From: GCA-2718595 sp963935005
GTDB taxonomy: Bacteria; Gemmatimonadota; Gemmatimonadetes; Longimicrobiales; Gaopeijiaceae
Direction: 5' to 3'
Length of the DNA: 10,971 nucleotides
Assembly (NCBI GenBank): GCA_963935005.1
Contig: CAWWAX010000045.1
Location: 1-10,971, forward strand
A model generated the notes under the pieces. That model did no database searches. It saw nothing but the letters and a program-made list of their open reading frames with translations, and was not told the DNA's origin. Positions 6,064 through 10,971 of the stretch are shown here, in pieces (positions within the stretch are counted from its first letter, which is position 1; each line of letters opens with the position of its first letter). A program made the translations under genes and the position numbers.

Positions 6064-7541
6064 GGGCTGATTCCCAACAGGTTAGCAACAGCCATCGATG
6101 CGCCAGATGTGGTCAATGTCGCATCGATCCCAAAATACAAGCACAAGAGAGTTAACGCCCACGTCGGAATAAGTAACCCTAGAGGAGCCTCAGCGACGTC
6201 ATCATTTTGCGATTCATAAGATTCAGAAAAATACACTGACTCGACTACTCTCCAAATATAAACGACAGCCATCAGCGACGTCATAAGTACCAGCAAGGCC
6301 ACCGGCCAGAGTCCCTTTTCAATAGCTCCCTGGATAAGATACCATTTACTAACGAAACCAACGGTTAAAGGAACACCGATCAAGCTGAAACCTCCAACCA
6401 AAAACGCTGCCATTGTAATCGGCATCTTTTTGCCTAGCCCTCGCATGTCCTCGAGCTCCACCGAGTTGACACGATACATTACACAACCTAAAGCCATAAA
6501 CAGAGAGCCTTTAATAACAGCGTGATTGAACAAGTGCAAGATGCCCGCAATCAAACCAGTATCCGAAAAGAAACTTATTCCCAAAATGATGTATCCAATT
6601 TGGGCCAAGCTGGAATAGGCCAGCATCCTTTTAACATTCGTTTGAAAAATAGCAACCAGTGACATACTGAAAATAGCTATCAACGAAAGTGGGAGGAGGA
6701 TGGCTCCTAACTGCATTTCCAAGAAAGAAAATTCGGCTCCAAAAACTGTGAAGAAAAATCGTAAAAGCATGTAGATAGCGACTTTAGTCGCTGTAGATGC
6801 AATAAATGCCGTCACTACCGAAGGTGCATAAGCATAAGCATTAGGTAACCATATGTGTAATGGAAAGAGTGCCAACTTTAAACACACACCAATGCTCAGA
6901 AAAGCAAAAGCAACTGGAATTGTGCGGTTAGGTGGGAGTTCTGGTAAAAGAACGGCCAAATCAGCCATATTCAAACTCCCCGTCATCGCATACAGCATGC
7001 CAATGCCGATAACGATAAACGTGGCTCCCACACTACCCATAATAAGATATTGATAAGAGGCCGTTAGTGCCCTTCTATCTCTACCTAGCGCTATCAGTGC
7101 ATACGCCGAGAGTGAGGAGATTTCAAGGAAAACAAACACGTTGAACATATCGCCTGTGACCACAATACCGAGCAGCCCTGATAGACAGAGAAGAAACGCC
7201 GCATAAAATAGAGATTCCCTAGAGCCCCCGATTTCTTTCTCGACGCTTTTAAGTGCATAGGGGGTTACTACCGCCCCTATTAACGTGACAATGATGAGAA
7301 CAAATGCGCTTAATGTATCGATTTTATACTCGATACCAATCGGCGCTGCCCAGCCACCTAGGCTATATGATATAGCACCTCCGGCTTGAACTAATTGAAA
7401 TATCTCCCAAGCCATCCATAAAGACGCCCAGCTGCTAGCTACTGCAATAGCCCAAGCTATTCGGCCATGCCTAACTAAGGCACAAAGAGGAGCCGCCAGC
7501 AACGGAACGATCACTTGAAGGACAGGCAAGTGAGCCATCAT
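6060..7541 (-). CDS. mrpD: Na+/H+ antiporter subunit D (D1)
   Basis: A 493-residue inner-membrane subunit of the Mrp cation/proton antiporter, the NuoN/NuoM-like one that follows MrpC in standard Mrp operons. Expected functional residues are intact: Glu140 in TM5 (NVFVFLEISSLSAY), Lys222 in TM7 (CLKLALFPLHIWLPNAY), Lys253 in TM8 (ATKVAIYMLLRF), His340 and Lys344 in TM10 (FNHAVIKGSLFMALG) and Lys399 in TM12 (VGFVSKWYL). MRGLGKKMPIT (366-376) is the family's conserved loop after TM10-11. Its place directly after mrpC, with a 4-base overlap, makes this the best candidate for orthodox MrpD among the three. It begins with two ATG codons (7541 and 7538); the first overlaps the mrpC stop as ATGA and no strong ribosome site is seen. 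The cation used (Na+, K+ or Li+) cannot be read from sequence. Confidence 0.9.
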   Translation of the reverse strand: MMAHLPVLQVIVPLLAAPLCALVRHGRIAWAIAVASSWASLWMAWEIFQLVQAGGAISYSLGGWAAPIGIEYKIDTLSAFVLIIVTLIGAVVTPYALKSVEKEIGGSRESLFYAAFLLCLSGLLGIVVTGDMFNVFVFLEISSLSAYALIALGRDRRALTASYQYLIMGSVGATFIVIGIGMLYAMTGSLNMADLAVLLPELPPNRTIPVAFAFLSIGVCLKLALFPLHIWLPNAYAYAPSVVTAFIASTATKVAIYMLLRFFFTVFGAEFSFLEMQLGAILLPLSLIAIFSMSLVAIFQTNVKRMLAYSSLAQIGYIILGISFFSDTGLIAGILHLFNHAVIKGSLFMALGCVMYRVNSVELEDMRGLGKKMPITMAAFLVGGFSLIGVPLTVGFVSKWYLIQGAIEKGLWPVALLVLMTSLMAVVYIWRVVESVYFSESYESQNDDVAEAPLGLLIPTWALTLLCLYFGIDATLTTSGASMAVANLLGISP

Positions 7542-7891
7542 AGTGATTTGTCCATTTCAGTGATTTCATCTTCTTCTACAGAACCATAAGCCTCATGTAT
7601 CCGAACTACCAGACTTAGTCCTAGAGCACTCGTAGCCACACCAACGACAATAGCCGTGAGGATCAACACGTGGGGCAGAGGGTTAGAGTAAACGGACCAG
7701 CCAGAATCCAATATCGGTGCCGTAGCACCTTCGATTTTGCCCATACTAATATAGAGAATGAAAACCGATGTTTGGAAAATATTTAGTCCAACAATTTTCT
7801 TTACTAGGTTCCCTTGAGCAATGAGTATATAAAACCCAATCATCATGAGGCCTACAACAAACCAATAGTTCAGAAAGCCCACTGCACTCAT
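7538..7891 (-). CDS. mrpC: Na+/H+ antiporter subunit C (NuoK-like)
   Basis: MrpC is a small three-helix membrane subunit homologous to NuoK of complex I; in the Mrp complex it sits between the MrpA C-terminal region and MrpD and helps relay protons. At 117 residues the length is normal. Diagnostic stretches are GFYILIAQGNLVKKIVGLN (19-37), GATAPI (55-60) and NPLPHVLILTAIVVG (70-84), the last being the hallmark MrpC motif around the third helix. The acidic tail (EEDEITEMDK) is presumably cytoplasmic. GGAGGGGAG seven bases upstream supports the ATG at 7891, which overlaps the mrpB stop as ATGA. Both gene order (B before, D after) and sequence agree with the call. Confidence 0.93.
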   Translation of the reverse strand: MSAVGFLNYWFVVGLMMIGFYILIAQGNLVKKIVGLNIFQTSVFILYISMGKIEGATAPILDSGWSVYSNPLPHVLILTAIVVGVATSALGLSLVVRIHEAYGSVEEDEITEMDKSL

Positions 7892-8316
7892 TCTTTAGCT
7901 CCCCTCCGTCCCGCGAAAGAATAAAAAATCACAACCATTACTCCAAAGACTGTAATGAGCACACCTAATTCGACTAGCAAAATACCCAAATGCTGACCAT
8001 GCTCAGGATCGTGAGAGTTCAAATAATTATAGTTTAGGAACTCTCCTCCCATTATCATCGTTGCAACCCCCACTCCAGCATAGGTCAATACTCCTAGAGC
8101 CCCGCACAAGGATGCTACCCTTAGAGGAAGTACGAGTTTAGCAGTTTCTAAGCCATAGATTAGCGTATAGAGAACAAATGCTGAGGCGAAAATGACCCCA
8201 GCCTGAAAACCACCCCCTGGACCGTAATCCCCATGAAATTGGACATATAGGGCAAACAAAAGGATATATGGTGTCAAAATTTTCGTGGCTACCCTCAAAA
8301 TGACGTTATCTTCCAT
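7888..8316 (-). CDS. mrpB: Na+/H+ antiporter subunit B (MnhB domain)
   Basis: MrpB is a four-helix inner-membrane subunit, equivalent to MbhF of the archaeal Mbh hydrogenase. The 142-residue product carries the family's HGDYGPGGGFQAG motif (28-40; usual form HGHxxPGGGFxGG), a hydrophobic helix 41-57, a loop around GEFLNYNYLN, and GQHLGILLVELGVLITVFG (107-125), typical of the last helix. The protein ends in a basic tail (GRRGAKE), probably cytoplasmic. AAGGAGAT four bases upstream supports the ATG at 8316; that site lies within the end of the preceding gene, which it overlaps by 11 bases. Its stop overlaps the mrpC start. Assignment is firm. Confidence 0.93.
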   Translation of the reverse strand: MEDNVILRVATKILTPYILLFALYVQFHGDYGPGGGFQAGVIFASAFVLYTLIYGLETAKLVLPLRVASLCGALGVLTYAGVGVATMIMGGEFLNYNYLNSHDPEHGQHLGILLVELGVLITVFGVMVVIFYSFAGRRGAKE

Positions 8317-8875
8317 CCCGATCTCCTTCTTTACAATCGGAACCTTTCCCTTTCCTGCCGGACATGAGTAAAAGAACTCCTACCATAGCAGTGAAAATGA
8401 CAGTCGTTTCCCCAAAGGTATCATAGCCTCTGTAGCTGGCTAAGATGGAAGTAACCACGTTGGGCATACCAGTTTCATGACTCGATTCTTCTAAATAATG
8501 AACAGTCGTTTCGTGTTGGTGGATTGGATTGTCACCCTTCCCAAAGGGAGGAATGTCGAGGGTCCCATACATTAGAAGAAGACCAGTTATTGTCACAATC
8601 ACCAATGGAACGATTTGGACAGTCTTATGCTCTTTCTGTTGATGGCCCACCAACGACAAAGTTCCCAATATCAATACTGTCGACACACCAGCACCGACAG
8701 CCGCCTCTGTAAACGCTACATCCACAGCATCTAGTAGGGTAAAAAATACAGCAGAAAGAAGGCTGTAAATCCCAGTCACCATGGCCACAGTAAACAGATT
8801 TTTCAACCTCACAACAAGCAAGCCAGTAACTGCAAGCATAGTGAGCAAAAATAGATTAACTGAGATCTCTATCAT
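8306..8875 (-). CDS. MrpA C-terminal part as a separate subunit (DUF4040 + MbhE-like)
   Basis: In Bacillus-type Mrp these two domains form the C-terminal part of the very large MrpA; here they are a free-standing 189-residue gene, like MbhD/MbhE or the split MrpA of other operons. Residues 4-75 are the DUF4040/MbhD-like part (about three helices), with LDAVDVAFTEAAVGAGVST (48-66) as its conserved core. Residues 87-171 are the MbhE-like part: a helix, a periplasmic loop with several histidines (HQHETTVHYLEE, 119-130), then NVVTSILASYRGYDTFGE (139-156) and a final helix. I chose the ATG at 8875 because GAGGGG lies just upstream and the first helix follows directly; an ATG at 8917 would add 14 polar residues that overlap mrpG by 62 bases. 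This subunit is likely the proton-entry side of the complex, by analogy with NuoJ-like subunits. Confidence 0.88.
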   Translation of the reverse strand: MIEISVNLFLLTMLAVTGLLVVRLKNLFTVAMVTGIYSLLSAVFFTLLDAVDVAFTEAAVGAGVSTVLILGTLSLVGHQQKEHKTVQIVPLVIVTITGLLLMYGTLDIPPFGKGDNPIHQHETTVHYLEESSHETGMPNVVTSILASYRGYDTFGETTVIFTAMVGVLLLMSGRKGKGSDCKEGDRDGR

Positions 8876-9191
8876 CGGCCCCCTCGATCTTTCTCTGCAA
8901 AGGTTGAACCCCTCCATGCAAAGCGGCTTTCGCCAAAGCGTGGGTGCCTACTGGACTAGTGAAGAGCAGGAAGATCCAAATTAACACAAGCCTCATAGCA
9001 ATCAGTGTTAAACCTTCGTTCAAGGCCAATCCTATGAGTAAGAATCCCGCTCCCATTGTGTCTGTCATTCCCGCTGCATGTAGCCTTGTATAAACATCCG
9101 GCATTCTCAGTACACCAACCGCTCCGACTACAGTAAAACCCAACCCGAGCACCACAGATCCCCAGGCCAGCATTGTCACGATCTGTGCCAT
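8856..9191 (-). CDS. mrpG: Na+/H+ antiporter subunit G
   Basis: MrpG (PhaG/MnhG family) is a three-helix subunit at the peripheral end of the Mrp complex, together with MrpE and MrpF. The 111-residue product shows the signature RMPDVYTRLHAA (29-40) after the first helix, GAGFLLIGLAL (47-57) and the third-helix segment ending in TSPVGTHALAKAA (78-90), where the S/T-x-P-x-G/T-x-H-x-(L/I)-(A/G) pattern is characteristic. The tail after about residue 95 is polar. Its ATG shares one base with the mrpF stop (TAATG), a typical coupling junction, with a purine-rich GAGGAAGAG just upstream. Its own end overlaps the next gene by 20 bases. Assignment is firm. Confidence 0.93.
   Translation of the reverse strand: MAQIVTMLAWGSVVLGLGFTVVGAVGVLRMPDVYTRLHAAGMTDTMGAGFLLIGLALNEGLTLIAMRLVLIWIFLLFTSPVGTHALAKAALHGGVQPLQRKIEGADDRDLS
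8882..8885 (-). promoter_or_regulatory. Shine-Dalgarno site deciding the start of the MrpA C-terminal gene
   Basis: GAGG (part of GAGGGGG) six bases before the ATG at 8875, inside the end of mrpG. The alternative ATG at 8917 has no comparable site. Confidence 0.5.
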
Positions 9192-9478
9192 TACAACTCT
9201 TCCTCGAATGAATCTTTTCTAGCTTTTCCTAAATCTCCAATTTCAAAATACTTCAGCACTGCTATCGTTCCGATGAAGTTTATCAGTGCATACACCAAAG
9301 CTAGATCCAGAAACTCGGGTCGTCCCATTAAGAATCCCAACACAGCTATCAGAAGAACTGTCTTAGTTCCAAAGCTATTGAGTGCTAATACTCTATCATA
9401 CGGAGTCGGACCCACCATAGCTCTAATCATTACTAGCACCATTGCCACCGCCAGACCCATCGTAGCAACTACAAACAT
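9191..9478 (-). CDS. mrpF: Na+/H+ antiporter subunit F
   Basis: MrpF (MnhF/PhaF family, 95 residues) is a three-helix subunit of the E-F-G end of the Mrp antiporter; in published Mrp structures this region forms a small cavity thought to matter for sodium passage. The protein begins directly with a helix, followed by the signature GPTPYDRVLALNSFGTK (23-39), a second helix, and a third with the conserved acidic residue in FLDLALVYALINFIGTIA (56-73, Asp58). The tail is charged (KARKDSFEEEL). Start and stop both share single bases with the neighbours (TAATG on each side). Length, motif and order all fit. Confidence 0.93.
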   Translation of the reverse strand: MFVVATMGLAVAMVLVMIRAMVGPTPYDRVLALNSFGTKTVLLIAVLGFLMGRPEFLDLALVYALINFIGTIAVLKYFEIGDLGKARKDSFEEEL

Positions 9479-9960
9479 TAAGCGATGCCCTCAACTAGAG
9501 TGGCACGCCTATCCATCTCATCTTCTTCATTCTGAGTATCCGCCAAAGTGAGGGCATGAACCTGCATCTCATTAAGGCCAACAGCAGTGACGATGGTACC
9601 TGGAGTCAATGTGATTGAATTAGCATAAATGACCCGACCCAAGTCAGTATTCTGACTACTTTTAAATACTGTCATATTGGGATGGATAGGCAAACTGGGA
9701 CTCAAGATTATTTTAGCTACCGCGACATTGCTCTTAAAAATTTCTTTGAGCAACCAAAGAAAATACCCTGGAAATCGACCTCCAAAGAAAAGAGGGACTC
9801 CTTCTCGGTCGATAAAGTCCATTCGTTTTGATATATAAACCACAAAGATGGACGATCCGATAGCAAACCATACCAATAAGGAATGGTCAATGGTCAGCGA
9901 CCCGGACAAAATCATCCAGAAAGCCAACATCGTCACCCCTAAGCCAACTGCTCTGATCAA
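9478..9960 (-). CDS. mrpE: Na+/H+ antiporter subunit E
   Basis: MrpE (MnhE family) is needed for full antiport activity; it has N-terminal membrane helices and a small C-terminal cytoplasmic domain. The 160-residue product shows two to three helices within residues 4-85 and then the family hallmark LGRVIYANSITLTPGT (107-122) and VHAL (134-137). The start is TTG at 9960: an in-frame TAA lies seven codons upstream, there is no in-frame ATG or GTG between them, and AGGAG lies six bases before the TTG. It is the first gene of the antiporter cluster, 48 bases after lptE. No clear promoter could be recognised in that gap, so the cluster may be transcribed together with the envelope genes upstream. 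The call is firm. Confidence 0.93.
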   Translation of the reverse strand: MIRAVGLGVTMLAFWMILSGSLTIDHSLLVWFAIGSSIFVVYISKRMDFIDREGVPLFFGGRFPGYFLWLLKEIFKSNVAVAKIILSPSLPIHPNMTVFKSSQNTDLGRVIYANSITLTPGTIVTAVGLNEMQVHALTLADTQNEEDEMDRRATLVEGIA

Positions 9961-10008
9961 GTGATGCTCCTGCTTCCATTAAACGTAAAACACAATTCGG
10001 GGACCAAC
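9961..10008. other. 48-base gap between lptE and mrpE
   Basis: This is the longest non-coding stretch in the window. Apart from the mrpE ribosome site it is AT-rich with no inverted repeat plus T-tract and no convincing -10/-35 pair. An internal promoter for the antiporter cluster would have to be here or within lptE, but I cannot support one. Confidence 0.5.
9967..9971 (-). promoter_or_regulatory. Shine-Dalgarno site fixing the TTG start of mrpE
   Basis: AGGAG six bases before TTG at 9960. With the in-frame TAA seven codons upstream, it identifies an unusual TTG as the start codon. Confidence 0.7.
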
Positions 10009-10533
10009 CTACCAGTTTGACTGCGCTCCGTCCACAATGCGTTGCACTAATAGTAAGATAGCCTCTGCTCTGCCGACCTCCTCTCCTTCACTTTCTTCGG
10101 AATATTGCCCCTGTATTCCCAGACTCGAATTATCCCAAAGCACCATGTCCTCAACAGTGTCAATAAATTCCACCTGTACTTGAATTCCTACTTGTCTCTG
10201 TAAAACATCTATCTGCCCAGTTCCAGCACCAGGACGGTATAATGGAGTCGTCAAATCATAGCGAAGTATTCTTCCTCTTATGACAGATTGGGCGGCATCT
10301 TCAGCGGCGTTCGTTATGCCCAATGCTCTAGGTAGCTCCTGCAATAAAGCTTCGTGTATTTCCTGGGTCAATTCGAAACGGTTTGTATCATTTTCGAAGG
10401 GAAGTATAGCCACAGTACGAATATGATCAGGAAAACTTCCAGATCTAAAACTGTAGTTACAAGAACCAACACTTAACAACAAAACAAAAATTCCTAGTAC
10501 CCTAACCACCAGGGTGCCAGATCTTTTCATCAT
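10009..10533 (-). CDS. lptE: LptE-family LPS-assembly lipoprotein
   Basis: LptE is an outer-membrane lipoprotein that plugs and supports LptD, the pore that inserts lipopolysaccharide into the outer leaflet. The 174-residue product has a basic N-terminus (MMKR), a hydrophobic stretch (9-20) and a lipobox VGSC with Cys25 as the lipid-modified residue. Mature-chain features fit the LptE/RlpB-like group: an early YSFRSGSFPDHIRTVAILPF segment (27-46), NRFELTQEIHEALLQELPRA (51-70) and a C-terminal VQRIVDGAQSNW (163-174). The overall pattern is the one I remember for Gemmatimonadota LptE (not verified). I chose the ATG at 10533 because GGAG sits nine bases upstream and the signal peptide then starts normally; ATGs at 10548 and 10530 are alternatives. 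It overlaps the upstream gene by 32 bases. Family call is good; partner LptD is not in the window. Confidence 0.85.
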   Translation of the reverse strand: MMKRSGTLVVRVLGIFVLLLSVGSCNYSFRSGSFPDHIRTVAILPFENDTNRFELTQEIHEALLQELPRALGITNAAEDAAQSVIRGRILRYDLTTPLYRPGAGTGQIDVLQRQVGIQVQVEFIDTVEDMVLWDNSSLGIQGQYSEESEGEEVGRAEAILLLVQRIVDGAQSNW

Positions 10534-10971
10534 AAGGTTCGACTCCATTGGCTGTCTCTAAAAATATCACCAGCTCCCGATAAGAACTCAGATTGCGATA
10601 AGTTGCTCTTGATGGCAACCTTTCAGGAGTTTCCAATTCTAAGTTTACTGAATGTACTGTTTGTCCATTTTCCAGAATACTAACAGTTCTTATTTGGTCT
10701 TCGAATATATCATATCTTAATGTTGAAGAAGAAGAACTCGAATAATCCAGCCTTATTCCGTTGGATCCGAGCCTTTCTGTATTGACTAAAGCGGCCTCTT
10801 CCCCAGGTCTAAACAAACCCAAAGAAGCCCACAATAACGGAGCAGATGGTATGACTCCTAGATACGTCTGCTCCTGTCCGACTCTTATCTCATCCCCTAC
10901 AAGAGCTGCTGCCAAAACAGACTCGCCATTTTCGAGAAACAAATCCACACGCGCCCTGTCAGGCGCCCCCA
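10502..10971 (-). CDS. Unidentified beta-rich protein, C-terminal part only
   Basis: The gene enters from the right edge; the frame stays open to the last base (preceding the visible GTG at 10948 are codons for GAPDRARV), so GTG is probably internal and the true start lies outside. About 156 residues are visible. They are hydrophilic, with no membrane helix, and alternate short polar and hydrophobic runs as in a beta-sheet protein, with a run of six serines in the middle and a C-terminal EPYDEKIWHPGG. The opening VDLFLENGESVLAAALVGD and the company of lptE suggest an envelope lipoprotein-like domain, perhaps with a LolB-like fold, but I do not recognise the family and give no function. Its last 32 bases overlap the lptE start, so the two are probably co-translated. 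Confidence 0.65.
   Translation of the reverse strand, partial: GAPDRARVDLFLENGESVLAAALVGDEIRVGQEQTYLGVIPSAPLLWASLGLFRPGEEAALVNTERLGSNGIRLDYSSSSSSTLRYDIFEDQIRTVSILENGQTVHSVNLELETPERLPSRATYRNLSSYRELVIFLETANGVEPYDEKIWHPGG

Noticed and set aside
8876..8917. Upstream ATG giving a 203-residue MrpA C-terminal subunit
   Set aside because: The added 14 residues are polar and overlap mrpG, and a good ribosome site precedes the ATG at 8875 instead.
2602..9960. The NuoL/M/N/K-like proteins as part of respiratory complex I
   Set aside because: MrpE, MrpF, MrpG and MrpB are present, and no NuoA, B, C, D, H or I genes occur; the flanks are lptE and hemC. Mrp-type antiporter fits better.
2602..9960. The cluster as an Mbh/Mbs-type hydrogenase or sulfane reductase
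   Set aside because: The order of small subunits is similar, but there is no [NiFe] large or small subunit, no MbhM-like membrane anchor and no ferredoxin-type protein in the window.
10717..10742. AGAAG-type repeat giving a six-serine run
   Set aside because: Short, in-frame codon repetition within a coding region; no longer tandem repeat or phase-variable homopolymer is present.

Overview
The window is one strand-uniform bacterial gene block. All sixteen recognisable genes lie on the minus strand, so they are read from the right edge towards the left edge. They are packed almost without gaps, and most junctions are overlaps of 1 to 20 bases. The longest non-coding stretch is 48 bases, and no stretch over 300 bases lacks a gene. 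No RNA gene, mobile element, CRISPR array or convincing terminator was seen. The host is a Gram-negative (diderm) bacterium, because an LptE-type lipopolysaccharide-assembly lipoprotein is present. The detailed look of that LptE, especially its C-terminal region, reminds me of Gemmatimonadota. That is recollection rather than a search result, so the phylum is only a moderate-confidence inference. Start codons are mixed: four genes use GTG or TTG, and good Shine-Dalgarno sequences (GGAGG-like) precede many starts.

In transcription order the right end (about 10971 to 10009) is an envelope pair: the C-terminal part of an unidentified, beta-rich protein that runs off the window, and an LptE-family lipoprotein. 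After 48 bases comes the core of the window (9960 to 2602): a ten-gene cation/proton antiporter cluster of the Mrp/Mnh type. Its order is mrpE, mrpF, mrpG, a separate gene for the C-terminal part of MrpA (DUF4040 plus MbhE-like), mrpB, mrpC, then three large NuoL/M/N-like antiporter subunits (here D1, D2, D3) with a small two-helix membrane protein between D2 and D3. No full-length MrpA is present. The membrane complex is expected to exchange Na+ (or K+) for H+ across the inner membrane, using or supporting the proton or sodium gradient.

The left end (2583 to 1) holds housekeeping genes: hemC (porphobilinogen deaminase, tetrapyrrole synthesis), rph (RNase PH), rdgB (XTP/dITP pyrophosphatase; often next to rph) and the first 96 codons of a DUF971 gene. 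The DUF971 gene carries a CxCxxC...H zinc-site pattern and overlaps the end of rdgB.

The main point of interest is the antiporter cluster. It has three D-type subunits that all keep the membrane Glu/Lys residues of proton channels, a split MrpA, an uncharacterised small membrane protein, and a D3 subunit with a C-terminal extension. This resembles known split Mrp operons and archaeal Mbh modules, so it is best described as an uncommon variant and not a wholly new system.
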